64,000 nt of DNA from Pontibacter silvestris (GCF_020907275.1 NZ_JAJJWI010000003.1:186001-250000); one strand, 5' to 3'. Shown: positions 28,052-38,015, counted from the first letter of the stretch. Numbers and translations are program-made. The notes: generated from the letters alone by a model not told the origin.

Positions 28052-28084
28052 AACAGCCAACTACAATAAATATAGTTGGCTGTT
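28052..28084 (-). terminator. Terminator of the MFS gene, overlapping promoter P5
   Basis: AACAGCCAACTA (28052-28063) pairs perfectly with TAGTTGGCTGTT (28073-28084), 9-nt loop, about 93 bp past the MFS stop. The P5 -7 box lies in the loop and distal arm. Confidence 0.7.
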
Positions 28085-28111
28085 CTGACAGAAGTATCCT
28101 GTTCTGTCCGG
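28067..28111 (-). promoter_or_regulatory. Island promoter P5 (PL22 operon)
   Basis: On the minus strand CCGGACAGAACAGGAT at 28111-28096, 21 bp, then TATATTTA at 28074-28067. The distal half-site has one substitution. Confidence 0.78.
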
Positions 28112-28176
28112 TTTGGCACGATAAACCCTTATGAGTTAAAGCAAACTGGCTTGGAGTTATGGGTGCTGTATCTGAC

Positions 28177-29517
28177 TTACTGCACCACCTCTTTAAGAGG
28201 TTCATCTGATAAAGCCGCAGTGCTTTTACTGTGCACTTTCTTAGAAACTGTCTTAGGCTTACCCTTCGTTAACGCGTAAATAGCCACGACTGTAAAGCAA
28301 GCAAGCGGCACGTAAAAGGCAGTACTGACATCCTGTGCCGCATCGGAAACCTGCCCCTGTACCGCCGTCAGTACCGCTCCACCGAGAATAGCCATCACCA
28401 GTCCTGAGCCACCGATCTTGGTGTCCTGCCCCAGCCCTCTGATGCCCAGTCCGTAGATAGTGGGGAACATCAGCGACATACAACCTGAGGTAGCCACTAA
28501 GGCCCACACTCCCACCTGACCGCTGCCGTAGATGACAATGAGCATACATACACACGCTGCCACTGCTGTTCCCAACAGCAGAAGCCTTGGGCTAATGTAG
28601 CGCATCAGGAAGGTGAACACAAAGCGACAGGCCATAAACAGCACCAAAGCCACCATGTAATAGCTTACTGCCCCCTCCTCGTCCAGCCGCAGCTCCTGCA
28701 TCACATAGCGTATGGTGAAGGACCACACCCCTATCTGGGCCCCCACATAGAAAAACTGTGCCACCACCGCCCACACGTAATGCGGGTTCATTGCCAATCT
28801 CCTGAAAGCAGTACCCAGATCAAGTTTAGAACCCGCATCAGAACCCTTTGGCATATCCGTAAGCTTGACCACCACCCAGAGCACGATCAGGAAAAAGGCC
28901 ACGCCCACATAAGGCCCCATCACCGCTGTCAGCTCCTCAGACTGCACATTACGCAGCTGCTCGGCACTCATGGCAGCACGCTCCTCCGCTCCGGAAAGGT
29001 TAAGCCGTGAAAGGATGAAAACCTTACTCAGCAGCACACCTGTAATAGAACCGATAGGATTAAAAGCCTGCGCCAGATTTAACCTTCTGGTACCTGAGTC
29101 CTCCGCTCCCATAGCTACAATGTAAGGGTTAGCCGCCGTCTCCAGTACAGAAAGCCCTCCTGCCAATACATAGAGCGCCACCAGGAAGTGCGTGTAAGAC
29201 ATGGTAATGCTTGCCGGGTAGAAAAGCAGCGAGCCCAATATAAACAAGCCCAGGCCCAGCAGAATACCTGTCTTGTAGCTGTATTTCTTTATCAGGATAG
29301 CCGCAGGCAGGGCCAGGCAAAAGTAGGAACCGTAGAAGGCCATCTGTATCCACGAAGTCTGGAAGTCAGACATGCTCATGATCCGCTTGAAGGCAGCCAG
29401 GAGCGTGTCGGTCATGTTGTTGGCCAGCCCCCAGAGGAAGAAAAGGCTGGTGATGAGGACAAAGGCCCAAGTGTTGCCTGAACTTATCAGCGGTGCTTTC
29501 TGTACTTTTTCGCTCAT
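28177..29517 (-). CDS. Sugar MFS permease, FucP (L-fucose:H+ symporter)-like
   Basis: 446 residues with about twelve hydrophobic segments. SLFFLWGLANNMTDTLLAAF is the hallmark N-terminal helix of FucP-type transporters, followed by YGSYFCLALPAAILIKKYSY and ALYVLAGGLSVLETAANPYI. It sits in the inner membrane and would import a monosaccharide (fucose, rhamnose, galactose or glucose class; not decidable). It is monocistronic, between the PL22 operon and the second SusC/D. It lacks the island CAGGAY repeat but has a perfect -7 box. The DNA is visibly richer in G+C than its neighbours, perhaps a separate acquisition or high-expression codon use. Confidence 0.9.
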   Translation of the reverse strand: MSEKVQKAPLISSGNTWAFVLITSLFFLWGLANNMTDTLLAAFKRIMSMSDFQTSWIQMAFYGSYFCLALPAAILIKKYSYKTGILLGLGLFILGSLLFYPASITMSYTHFLVALYVLAGGLSVLETAANPYIVAMGAEDSGTRRLNLAQAFNPIGSITGVLLSKVFILSRLNLSGAEERAAMSAEQLRNVQSEELTAVMGPYVGVAFFLIVLWVVVKLTDMPKGSDAGSKLDLGTAFRRLAMNPHYVWAVVAQFFYVGAQIGVWSFTIRYVMQELRLDEEGAVSYYMVALVLFMACRFVFTFLMRYISPRLLLLGTAVAACVCMLIVIYGSGQVGVWALVATSGCMSLMFPTIYGLGIRGLGQDTKIGGSGLVMAILGGAVLTAVQGQVSDAAQDVSTAFYVPLACFTVVAIYALTKGKPKTVSKKVHSKSTAALSDEPLKEVVQ

Positions 29518-29611
29518 GTTGCAATGGCTTTTACTGTTATCTGACGAATGTCCTTACCAAGGAATTCATATCTTTTATAGCTTTTAAAAGGTACTTGTGC
29601 ACCTCTAATAT

Positions 29612-29619
29612 CAAACTTA
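29612..29619 (-). promoter_or_regulatory. Bacteroidetes -7 box for the MFS gene
   Basis: TAAGTTTG on the minus strand (29619-29612) matches TAnnTTTG perfectly, 95 bp before the start. No CAGGAY repeat precedes it and no well-spaced -33 TTTG is clear. The rest of the gap 29518-29931 holds only two hairpins (29826-29854, one mismatch; 29877-29912). Confidence 0.5.
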
Positions 29620-29876
29620 CTGGCAGTATAATTGTCGATTTGTAAAACCAAAGGAAGACCATCTTTCTATGGCTTTTAGCATGCCAGAAAAGCTATTAGA
29701 ACCGGTAACGAGACTGTAAGGATCTATTATAGATTACTGCTTAAACGGAATATACTACCAATTGTTAGTTAAAAAGAGATAAACTATCACTAAAGCAAGA
29801 AATGGCAACAGAGCAACGAAGAATAGATTGTCATAAGACACACTTATGATAATCTAACAGATCTATTATTATAGGA

Positions 29877-29912
29877 AAAGGGGAACAGGATTTAAGATCA
29901 CTGTTCCCCTTT
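29877..29912 (-). terminator. Terminator of the second SusC/D operon
   Basis: AAAGGGGAACAG (29877-29888) pairs perfectly with CTGTTCCCCTTT (29901-29912), 20 bp beyond the SusD stop. Confidence 0.85.
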
Positions 29913-29931
29913 CTTAAAAGTCTAAAGAAAA

Positions 29932-31842
29932 TTAATAGCCTGGGTTTTGTTCTGCTTGCCGTTGATCGGAAGTAAGAGGTTCCCCATTGCTCGTTACTCG
30001 TTCCAGGTGCTGCAACGGAATTGGTCGCAGTGAATGAAAGTCCTGTATATTTTCAACATCTGGATTGTATGCTTCAGCTCTAGTTACCAATGTTTCAGTA
30101 CGAACGAGGTCCTCCCAACGATGGAATTCTCCTGCCAGCTCACGGGTTCTTTCATTTAATATGAAATGGATAAACCTTTCTTCTGTTGACGTAACATTAG
30201 CGGGATACATTTCGCTTGGCGCATTGGTGGTAAACAACTCTTCTGTAGCCATTATCTCTTCATATGTGCTTGACATATCGCCTCTCTCACCGCCTTCTAC
30301 AAGCCAATACTCTGCCCGCTTTACTTCTCCGGCTTTATAAGCTGCCCGCTGGCGTAATACGTTCACATATTCTAGGGCTTTGGCATAATTTCCCATTCTA
30401 CCGTAAGCTTCGGCAGCTATTAAGTATGTTTCTCCTAAACGAGCCAATAGGCCATCTTTCACACCTTGTTGCTGGTTAGCACTTTGCCGGAATGGATCAA
30501 GCCACTTTACCAGCGTCGGATACCTATTTCTGGTAGCAAATGCCGATACTAATTCTCCGTTTTCGTTTGTGTAATAACGTGGGAAGATAGCATAGCGTGA
30601 GGCATCGATCATGTTTTGTGTTAAAGCAGTCTCCGGCATATTTACCCAGATGTAAGCCGCTGTATCGCCCTCCGTAAACTTAGGCTGACCCACTAAGCTA
30701 GGGTCAGGGGCATTGGCAGCACTCCATGTTGGGATAGTATTCGGGTTATTAGCGATCCAAGCTAACTTGAAACTCTTATAAAAACGAGAGTCGTTTTTAC
30801 GGTCATAAATATCCATGGTATAATCCGTAGGCATCAATCGGCGGAAAGGCCGCCCATTCTCAATGTCACGTATCATACCAGGGAGGTTATCATACTGCAT
30901 GATATAGTACAGGTGCGTCTGGTTTCCGTAGCGTCCGGCAATCAAAGGGTCATCGTTCCATTGTGCAGAGAAAATAACTTCTTCACTTGTTTGGGACGTA
31001 TTTACATTATCATCATAGCTGGAAAGAACCCACAGGTCAGCATAATTATCCTCTAAAGAATATACAGGAGAGTTAATAACCTGATCTGCATAATAGGCAG
31101 CGCTATCCATATCAGTTGGCTGCTGGCCTCGCTGGTCGGTTCTGGCACTGCCCCGGGTTAGATAAGCCTTTGCCAGATAATGCTGGGCCGCTCCTTTGGT
31201 TGCCCGCCCAAAGTCAGGTTGAGTAGCGGGTAAATTTTCGGAGGCAAATCTTAGGTCTGCTATAATAACTTTGTATACATCCGGCACCGGGGCTCTGGAA
31301 AACTCTGTTCTGATACCTTCTGTTGGCTCAAGCACCAAAGGTATAGCTCCAAACTGCTGTACCAGCGTAAAGTAATACAGCCCACGCAAGAAACGCAGTT
31401 CTGCCATGCGGCTTGCTTTAGCCTCAGGCGTTATCAATATTCGCTCACCCTCAACTTGTGGTATGTACTGGAGCCCTGTATTTGCCCTGTTGATACCGTC
31501 ATAGTACATGCTCCAAACCTCATGCATAAAAACATCCGGGTCTGCTGGATTAGCATTTAGCCGACTATCATAGGTGTTGTAATAATTAAAATTCACCTGA
31601 TCACCATTGGTAAATTCGTCGGTCCCAAAGTTCCATAAAGCATATGCCCATTCGTAGGTAAACTTTGTACGAGTTGGCTCATAGGCTGCATCTATCAAGT
31701 CTTCTACCCCTTGCTCGGTATTATAATAGTCTTCCGTTAGCGTACCTACCAACTCTTCTTCCATAAAGTCCTCGCAGGAGGTAGTGCTAAACAGCAGCAG
31801 TGGCGATAAGAGAGCTGCTATTAATATATTTTTCTTTTTCAT
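29932..31842 (-). CDS. SusD/RagB-family lipoprotein (pair 2)
   Basis: 636 residues, the longest SusD of the window. The lipobox STTSC (Cys23) is followed by EDFMEEEL. Family helices: RFLRGLYYFTLVQQFGAIPL, LARLGETYLIAAEAYGRMG, ERTRELAGEFHRWEDLVR and terminal QNPGY. It is a surface glycan-binding partner of the SusC that ends 15 bp upstream. The extra length over pair 1 comes from insertions in the middle, which in this family usually carry the ligand site, so a different oligosaccharide is likely (inference). Confidence 0.95.
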   Translation of the reverse strand: MKKKNILIAALLSPLLLFSTTSCEDFMEEELVGTLTEDYYNTEQGVEDLIDAAYEPTRTKFTYEWAYALWNFGTDEFTNGDQVNFNYYNTYDSRLNANPADPDVFMHEVWSMYYDGINRANTGLQYIPQVEGERILITPEAKASRMAELRFLRGLYYFTLVQQFGAIPLVLEPTEGIRTEFSRAPVPDVYKVIIADLRFASENLPATQPDFGRATKGAAQHYLAKAYLTRGSARTDQRGQQPTDMDSAAYYADQVINSPVYSLEDNYADLWVLSSYDDNVNTSQTSEEVIFSAQWNDDPLIAGRYGNQTHLYYIMQYDNLPGMIRDIENGRPFRRLMPTDYTMDIYDRKNDSRFYKSFKLAWIANNPNTIPTWSAANAPDPSLVGQPKFTEGDTAAYIWVNMPETALTQNMIDASRYAIFPRYYTNENGELVSAFATRNRYPTLVKWLDPFRQSANQQQGVKDGLLARLGETYLIAAEAYGRMGNYAKALEYVNVLRQRAAYKAGEVKRAEYWLVEGGERGDMSSTYEEIMATEELFTTNAPSEMYPANVTSTEERFIHFILNERTRELAGEFHRWEDLVRTETLVTRAEAYNPDVENIQDFHSLRPIPLQHLERVTSNGEPLTSDQRQAEQNPGY

Positions 31843-31857
31843 TTCTTTATCTATGTG

Positions 31858-34800
31858 TTAAAATCCTACCCTTAAACCAAATACAAAGCTCCTGGTACTT
31901 AGGCCAAGGGCGCGTCTATTCTCCGCAGTACCTGTGCCCGGATCCGTAACCTCGGGGTCAAGTGCTTCGAAATCAGTAAATAAGAATGGATTAACCACAT
32001 TTACATAAACATTTAAATTGCTTCCCTTAAATTTAGAGACAAAGGACTGCGGAAAAGTATAGTTTAAAGATATATTTCGCACTTTCACAAAATCTCCGTT
32101 CTGATATTGCAATGATTGGCCATACTCTGAAATGTCCATGTCTTTGATAGGTCGAGGGAATTCGTTACTTGGATTAGTAGGAGTCCAGTAGTCCCAAGCG
32201 ATGCTCTGGTAACGGCCGCCAAGTCCTGGGCGATACATCGCGTTATTTATCATCTGGCCTATTCTTGCATATACTAGGAACGTTAGCTCAAATCCCTTGT
32301 AAGAAAACCTGTTGTTTATACTACCCGACCATTTAGGCCTGTTAGAACCTAGCACCATCAGGTCCTGCGCATTAATCTGATTATCATTATTTACGTCAAC
32401 CACTCTTATGTCACCAGGTACCTGCCCATATTGAGCGGCTTGGTCTGCCTGATCTGCTTGCCAGATGCCATCAAACTTATAGTCATAATAAACTCCTAAC
32501 GGCTGGCCAATAAACCACCTGTTGCCAACATCGTCTATCTCGCCAAGGTGAGTTTCAACAAATTCTTCTTTATTTTTAGTAAAGATAAAGTCAGTACTCC
32601 AATTAAATCCATCCACAGACCGTATATTATCGGTAGTTAAAGAAACCTCAATACCTGTGTTACGGGTAGCGCCAATGTTCTGTAATACACTCCCAAAACC
32701 AGATGCTGTTGGTAATGATCTTGGCATAATCAAATTCGTAGTGTTTGCCCGGTATACATCTACCGTACCACTGATTCTATAGTCAAGAAAGGCAAAATCA
32801 ATACCGGCGTTAATAGTACTGGTTTTTTCCCAACTTAAATCTGGTAACCTTTGGCCAGATGGCGCGTAGCCGTAAGCTGGGGATTCGTTCCATACATAAG
32901 GTGTACGTGCCAATATACCACCTGTCTGGTAAGGATCTATAGAAGACTGCCCAACCGCACCGTAGCCAACACGCAATTTCAATTGGTTAATAAAAGCTAC
33001 ATCTCTTAAAAATTCCTCTTCCTCTGCTTTCCAGGCAAGGGCAAACGAAGGGAAGAAATCCCATTGGTTGCCTGGGGCCAATACAGATGAGCCATCATAA
33101 CGGCCAGAGGCTGTTAACAAGTAGCGATCTTTAAAACTATAGTTCACACGTCCCATCCAGGATTGTAATGTTCTCAGAGAATAGCCACTGGAAAAAGCGC
33201 TTGGCTGACCTTGATTTGTAGTTCCTATGTTGTACCACAGCTGGCTTTCGTAAGGAAAATCTGTAGCGGTAATGCCAATAGATTCACTTCTATCCTTTTG
33301 GATACTTTGCAGTAATGTTACTCCTAAGTTATGGTCTACGCCAAAGGTTTTGTCGTAGAATAACAGGTTTTCAACTACATACGTAAAGTTCTGGCTTTGA
33401 TTGTTTACAGCCCTCGAAGTACCTTGTCGTTCAGCGGACAAGCCACTCTCAAATGTACCGTTTCTGGTCTGCCGATAATCCGGGCCGAAGTTTAGGCGGT
33501 AACGCAAACCTTCCAGCAATTTTGCTTCGGCATAAAAGCTACCAAAAAAACGGGTAGTACGACGCTCATTAAAAACCAGATCAGCCTCACGGATAGGATT
33601 ATAAACTTGATCGTCAGCTCCTGGAAGTTGTATAAAGTTTCCAGCCGAATCATAAGGGACGGCAAGTGGTATTTGTGAAATAAATCGACCATAAATATTT
33701 CCGCCTAGATTCTGAATATTGACGTTTGCATTAACAGAGGCTCCCATCGTCAGGAACTTAGCCACATCATAATTCACATTTAGGCGGGTATTATATCGTT
33801 TAAAATCCTGTCCCGGCTGAATGCCTTCCTGATCTAAATAACCCGCTGAAAAAGCTGCCCTAATTTTTTCAGAACCACCCCTTATCATAATCTGGTGGTT
33901 TTGCGTAACGGCATCACGCAAAGCCATGTCCTGCCAGTCTGTACTTCGTACATTTGCCGGATTATAAATGGGTATTTGTGTTACCCCGTATTGCTCCTGC
34001 TCTTCTGGGGTAGCTTGTCTGTATCTCGGGATTAGGTTTTCCTGGTCTTCCCACTCGTACCCCATTGCCAACGAAGCCCATGTGTAGGGGTCTCGTCCAA
34101 ATAACCTAAAATCATCTGCAGGGTTAGGATAAGGTGTACTATAGATTTGATCATTGGTTTCTTCAAGATTCCTGTAAGATTCGCGCCTGAGTTCTGCAAA
34201 CCCAGGGCCATCAAACAAGTCCAGGGTAACCAGTGGCCTGTCTAAGCTAACATAAGTATCATAATTGACAGAAAACTTACCTTCTCTCCCTTTTTTAGTT
34301 GTAACCAGCACTACCCCGTTAGCACCTCTCGACCCATAGATAGCCGTGGAAGATGCATCTTTCAAAATTTCAATAGACTCAATATCTAAGGGATTGAAAT
34401 CATTGAGGCCGCTACCTTGGGCTAACGGTATACCATCCACAACATATAACGGTTCATTAGTGGCACTTATGGAGCGGTTACCCCTGATCGTAATGGCTGG
34501 CACCTCACCAGGCCTGAAAGTACCGGCAGCTATATCCACACCAGCTGCCCGGCCTTGCAGGGCTTGTGTAATGTTTTGCACTGGCACCTGCTCAATCTGC
34601 TCAGCAGTTACAGACGATAAAGAACCTGTTACATCGCTCTTCTGTGCGGTACCATAACCAATTACCACAACTTCTTCCAGTGCTTCCGCATCCGTTGCCA
34701 AAGATATATTAACCGTAGCCCGGTTATTAACAGCAACCTCTTGCGTAGCATACCCTACATAAGATACCACAAGAGTCGCATTCCCATCTGGAAGGATAAG

Positions 34801-35115
34801 CGAAAAGTTTCCTTCTACATCTGTTGCTGTACCTTGTGTGGTACCCTTTACCTGAATGGTCACCCCAGGCAAACCCTCACCGTTTTCTCCGGTCACTCTA
34901 CCTGTAACAGTAACATCTGCAAGCTTTACTATTTCTGCACTGCTTCCCTCTCTACCTGTGTGATAATTAATAGCTGTTGCTAAGGTAGCTTCTGCTTTAG
35001 CGATAGCTAATTTCTTGTAGCTAGCTTTGCTTTCAGCCTGAGCAATAGTAGTCCCGAGGCCAAGCATTGGCAATGCCCAAAATACATAGTGCGCATAATG
35101 TAGTTTTTTCTTCAT
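31858..35115 (-). CDS. SusC/RagA-family TonB-dependent transporter (pair 2)
   Basis: 1085 residues. The signal region (MKKxxHYAxYVxWALP, ending AQAE) closely resembles that of pair 3 and is followed by an uncharacterised linker of about 45 residues before the carboxypeptidase-regulatory-like domain (VTGRVTGENGEGLPGVTIQV). The plug shows VVIGYGTAQKSDVTGSLSSV and NGVVLVTTKKGREG; the barrel ends FVFGLRVGF. It imports oligosaccharides with the SusD 15 bp downstream. It has no STN or secretin-like domain, so no anti-sigma signalling role is indicated. It is driven by P6 only 82 bp before the start. Confidence 0.95.
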   Translation of the reverse strand: MKKKLHYAHYVFWALPMLGLGTTIAQAESKASYKKLAIAKAEATLATAINYHTGREGSSAEIVKLADVTVTGRVTGENGEGLPGVTIQVKGTTQGTATDVEGNFSLILPDGNATLVVSYVGYATQEVAVNNRATVNISLATDAEALEEVVVIGYGTAQKSDVTGSLSSVTAEQIEQVPVQNITQALQGRAAGVDIAAGTFRPGEVPAITIRGNRSISATNEPLYVVDGIPLAQGSGLNDFNPLDIESIEILKDASSTAIYGSRGANGVVLVTTKKGREGKFSVNYDTYVSLDRPLVTLDLFDGPGFAELRRESYRNLEETNDQIYSTPYPNPADDFRLFGRDPYTWASLAMGYEWEDQENLIPRYRQATPEEQEQYGVTQIPIYNPANVRSTDWQDMALRDAVTQNHQIMIRGGSEKIRAAFSAGYLDQEGIQPGQDFKRYNTRLNVNYDVAKFLTMGASVNANVNIQNLGGNIYGRFISQIPLAVPYDSAGNFIQLPGADDQVYNPIREADLVFNERRTTRFFGSFYAEAKLLEGLRYRLNFGPDYRQTRNGTFESGLSAERQGTSRAVNNQSQNFTYVVENLLFYDKTFGVDHNLGVTLLQSIQKDRSESIGITATDFPYESQLWYNIGTTNQGQPSAFSSGYSLRTLQSWMGRVNYSFKDRYLLTASGRYDGSSVLAPGNQWDFFPSFALAWKAEEEEFLRDVAFINQLKLRVGYGAVGQSSIDPYQTGGILARTPYVWNESPAYGYAPSGQRLPDLSWEKTSTINAGIDFAFLDYRISGTVDVYRANTTNLIMPRSLPTASGFGSVLQNIGATRNTGIEVSLTTDNIRSVDGFNWSTDFIFTKNKEEFVETHLGEIDDVGNRWFIGQPLGVYYDYKFDGIWQADQADQAAQYGQVPGDIRVVDVNNDNQINAQDLMVLGSNRPKWSGSINNRFSYKGFELTFLVYARIGQMINNAMYRPGLGGRYQSIAWDYWTPTNPSNEFPRPIKDMDISEYGQSLQYQNGDFVKVRNISLNYTFPQSFVSKFKGSNLNVYVNVVNPFLFTDFEALDPEVTDPGTGTAENRRALGLSTRSFVFGLRVGF

Positions 35116-35167
35116 ATTATCAAATGCATTCGTGCTTTATTTAGAATAGAAGTCACTTAATTTGAGA

Positions 35168-35212
35168 TAAAACTACTATTCGTTTGTCACAGAAGCATCC
35201 TGCACCATCCTG
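35168..35212 (-). promoter_or_regulatory. Island promoter P6 (second SusC/D)
   Basis: On the minus strand CAGGATGGTGCAGGAT at 35212-35197, 21 bp, then TAGTTTTA at 35175-35168. Confidence 0.82.
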
Positions 35213-35264
35213 CCATATTTTATAATCTTCTTACTTAAGTACTTGTTATAAACTGCCAACTGTC

Positions 35265-35323
35265 ATAAATTATTAGGGTGTTAACTGTTCTTCAGAAAAA
35301 CAGTTAACACCCTAATAATTTAT
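35265..35323 (-). terminator. 25-bp perfect-stem terminator after GH28
   Basis: The arm 35265-35289 is exactly complementary to 35299-35323, with a 9-nt loop. It lies 13 bp past the GH28 stop and ends the four-gene operon. Confidence 0.85.
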
Positions 35324-35336
35324 ATCATGATTGCTA

Positions 35337-36791
35337 CTACTCTTTAGCAGTAGCACTATCATATTGGTAAGGCTGTTTGTTTATCGTAACATTTTTAAAC
35401 TTCAAACCTTTCACATGATCAACTTTCACAGGTTCTTCCACACCATTGATGGTACAGTTCACCAACCGCAGGTTCTCCACCGGTGACTCCTCATAAGCAT
35501 TAACCAGGACACCATACTTCCCCCCGTTTTGCACCTGCAGATTCTCTACCAAAATGTTCCGGATGCTTGGCATATGATCTCCGGCCTCTTCATAGAACAT
35601 ATTGCACTTTACAGCAGCTTCTTTATAAGTGCCTACTTTCACATCTTTCATAAAGATGTTTTCTACTGTGCCGCCACGCTGTGAGCTTGTTTTAATACGT
35701 AGCACACGATCTAGGTTTGGGCTATCCATGGTACAGTTAAGGGCATAAATATTCCTGGCTCCACCCGATATTTCGCTACCTATTACTACTCCACCGTGTC
35801 CGTCTTTCATTTCACAAGCCTCTATAATGATATTTTCGGATGGTCTGCCAATTCTTCTACCATCCTCGTTGCGACCTGACTTAATGGCTATACAGTCATC
35901 TCCGGTATCGAAATAGCAGTTCTTTATCAGCACATTTTTGCACGACTCCGGATCACAACCGTCGTTATTGGGGCCAAGCGAGACTACCTTTACATTGTCT
36001 ATGGTTACATTCTCGCATAGCACCGGGTTCAGATTCCACATGGGTGAATTAACCATTTTCACACCGCTTATAAGTACATTCTTACACTTGTAAGGCTGCA
36101 CAAACTGAGGGCGCAGGTAATGACCAGCTCCATATATTCTGGTAGCAGGGTCCTGCTCCTGGTGGTTCTGCTGATGCAAAAGATTTCGGGCGGGTGTTTG
36201 TTTTGGCGTGCCTTCTACCCAGCCAAACTTTTTAGCTCCGCACCAGGGCCACCAATATTCGTTGTTTGCATTACCGTCTAAGGTTCCGTTTCCTGTAATG
36301 GCAATATTCTCCTGCTCATAAGCATAAATAAAAGGGGAATAATTCATCAGTTCCATGCCTTCCCAACGTGTGAATACGACCGGCAAATAGTCGGCTGTGT
36401 CACGGCTAAAAAGTATGGTGGCGTTGTCTTTAAGGTGCAGGTTAACATTGCTTTTCAAATGTATAGCCCCTGTTAAGAACACACCCCCTGGCACCACCAC
36501 ACGCCCTCCACCGCTGTTGTGGCAAGCTTCTATTGCTTTCTTGAAGGCTTCGGTAGACTTCACTTCTCCTCCCTCTATTGCGCCGTATTCCGTAATAAGG
36601 AAATCACGCTCAGGAAAGGCTGGTGCCTTTATCTGCTTTCTTATTTCTTCTATACCACTCCAGGGATTAGCTTCGGCAGTTATTACCGGGCTGGTTTTAC
36701 TGGTGCAGCTTACGGCAGCCACAACCAGCACCGCATAAGCGAAGAGATATTTCCAACTACACATTTTATACTTAAGGGTATTTTGCTTCAT
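35337..36791 (-). CDS. GH28 polygalacturonase-family enzyme (canonical active site)
   Basis: 484 residues; an internal ATG (MCSWKYLF) is an alternative start. The N-terminus ends in a lipobox-like AVSC, suggesting a lipoprotein. The right-handed beta-helix has all GH28 motifs: LGPNNDGCDPES (NTD-type), FDTGDDCIAIKSGRN (DD), MKDGHGGVVIGSEISGG (GHG with His) and VLRIKTSSQRGG (RIK). It hydrolyses alpha-galacturonic acid linkages, probably as an exo-acting enzyme on oligosaccharides imported by the SusC/D systems. It is the last gene of the operon beginning at 41341, 9 bp after GH105. Confidence 0.93.
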   Translation of the reverse strand: MKQNTLKYKMCSWKYLFAYAVLVVAAVSCTSKTSPVITAEANPWSGIEEIRKQIKAPAFPERDFLITEYGAIEGGEVKSTEAFKKAIEACHNSGGGRVVVPGGVFLTGAIHLKSNVNLHLKDNATILFSRDTADYLPVVFTRWEGMELMNYSPFIYAYEQENIAITGNGTLDGNANNEYWWPWCGAKKFGWVEGTPKQTPARNLLHQQNHQEQDPATRIYGAGHYLRPQFVQPYKCKNVLISGVKMVNSPMWNLNPVLCENVTIDNVKVVSLGPNNDGCDPESCKNVLIKNCYFDTGDDCIAIKSGRNEDGRRIGRPSENIIIEACEMKDGHGGVVIGSEISGGARNIYALNCTMDSPNLDRVLRIKTSSQRGGTVENIFMKDVKVGTYKEAAVKCNMFYEEAGDHMPSIRNILVENLQVQNGGKYGVLVNAYEESPVENLRLVNCTINGVEEPVKVDHVKGLKFKNVTINKQPYQYDSATAKE

Positions 36792-36800
36792 TTGGTTATG

Positions 36801-38015
36801 TTATTTATTTAGTTCAAGACTTGCTAAAATGAAAGAGCCTGTACCTTTGGGGTCGTCTGTCATGATTTTTTCGTTTACATAATATTCAAAAGTACCGTTA
36901 CGGCCTGCCCCCAGACCTGCCACGGCACATACATGGTTCAGGTTTACCTCTCCATCAGCTTTTACAGTTACCAAGTTATCAGTAATGCCTTTGTGCCCTT
37001 TTTCGGCCACTTTTCGAAAACTTTTGTCTAAATAGCCTTTGTTAACTCCTTTAGCCAGCGCATAAACAAACATACTGGAGGCAGAGGCTTCCAAGTAGTT
37101 GCCTTGGCGCGTGCCTTGGTCTACCACCTGGTACCACAGTCCTGTTTTGGCATCCTGATATTTTTGAAGTGCCGGTGCCAAGCGCTGTAGTATGGCTATA
37201 ATTTCTTTTCGTTTAGGATGATCCTGTGGGAAATAATCGAGCACATCTACTATAGCCATAGCATACCAGCCCATTGCCCTGCCCCAAAAGTTAGGAGAAG
37301 TACCAGTTTGTGGGTTGGCCCAGGGCTGCAGCCTGCTTTCGTCCCAGCCGTGGTACAACAGTCCTGTCTGCTTATCCTTGGTATGTTTCTCCAACAGAAT
37401 CAGCTGTGTTGCCACATCATCAAAAGCTTTCTGGTCGCCAAAAGTTTTACCATATTGCGCTAAGAAAGGAGAACCCATATACGCACCATCCAGCCACATT
37501 TGCCAAGGGTAACGCAATTTGTGCCAAAAGCCTCCTTCTGTAGTGCGGGGCTGCCATTTCAGTTGATTCCGTAGTGTTTCAATGGCTGTTCTGTACTTTT
37601 CGTCTTTTGTCTTTTCATAAAGATTAAAAAGTATCTTTCCAGAATTGAGCATATCAATATTGAACGAAGTGGCATCGTAGGTTTTAATGTTGCCCTGCTC
37701 ATCAATCATAAGATCTGCATAGGCCTTTATGTAATCCTGGTACTGCTGCTTTGGGCTTTGCTTGTTTATTTCCTCAAACGCATGCAATACAAGCCCCTGT
37801 GGATAACTCCAAACAGGCTTTTCCGAAAACTCAATCATCCAGGGCTCCGGGTTGTTCTTCATTATAGACAAAGCCATTCTTTCTGACCACTTTAATGATG
37901 CCGGAATTTCAGGTTCAGGCCATGGTGATGCAGCGATTGATTGCTTAAAAAGCAAAACAAGAAACAGCAATGGCACTAAGCTTATGCCATTGCTACTTAA
38001 TCCTTTTCTCATCAT
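36801..38015 (-). CDS. GH105 unsaturated rhamnogalacturonyl hydrolase
   Basis: 404 residues with signal peptide LVPLLFLVLLFKQSIAAS. The (alpha/alpha)6 barrel shows LRYPWQMWLDGAYMGSPFLA, where the Asp in WLDG matches the catalytic Asp of YteR/YesR, and YHGWDESRLQPWANPQTGTS, PNFWGRAMGWYAMAIVDVLD and LEASASSMFVYALAKGVNKG, all characteristic of GH105. It removes the 4,5-unsaturated galacturonic acid left at the non-reducing end by PL11 cleavage, through hydration of the double bond. It is third in the operon, tightly spaced with both neighbours. Export to the periplasm matches processing after SusC uptake. Confidence 0.95.
   Translation of the reverse strand: MMRKGLSSNGISLVPLLFLVLLFKQSIAASPWPEPEIPASLKWSERMALSIMKNNPEPWMIEFSEKPVWSYPQGLVLHAFEEINKQSPKQQYQDYIKAYADLMIDEQGNIKTYDATSFNIDMLNSGKILFNLYEKTKDEKYRTAIETLRNQLKWQPRTTEGGFWHKLRYPWQMWLDGAYMGSPFLAQYGKTFGDQKAFDDVATQLILLEKHTKDKQTGLLYHGWDESRLQPWANPQTGTSPNFWGRAMGWYAMAIVDVLDYFPQDHPKRKEIIAILQRLAPALQKYQDAKTGLWYQVVDQGTRQGNYLEASASSMFVYALAKGVNKGYLDKSFRKVAEKGHKGITDNLVTVKADGEVNLNHVCAVAGLGAGRNGTFEYYVNEKIMTDDPKGTGSFILASLELNK

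Noticed and set aside
29699..29709. GAACCGGTAAC near the MFS promoter as a LacI-type operator
   Set aside because: Only the central six bases are palindromic; chance is likely.
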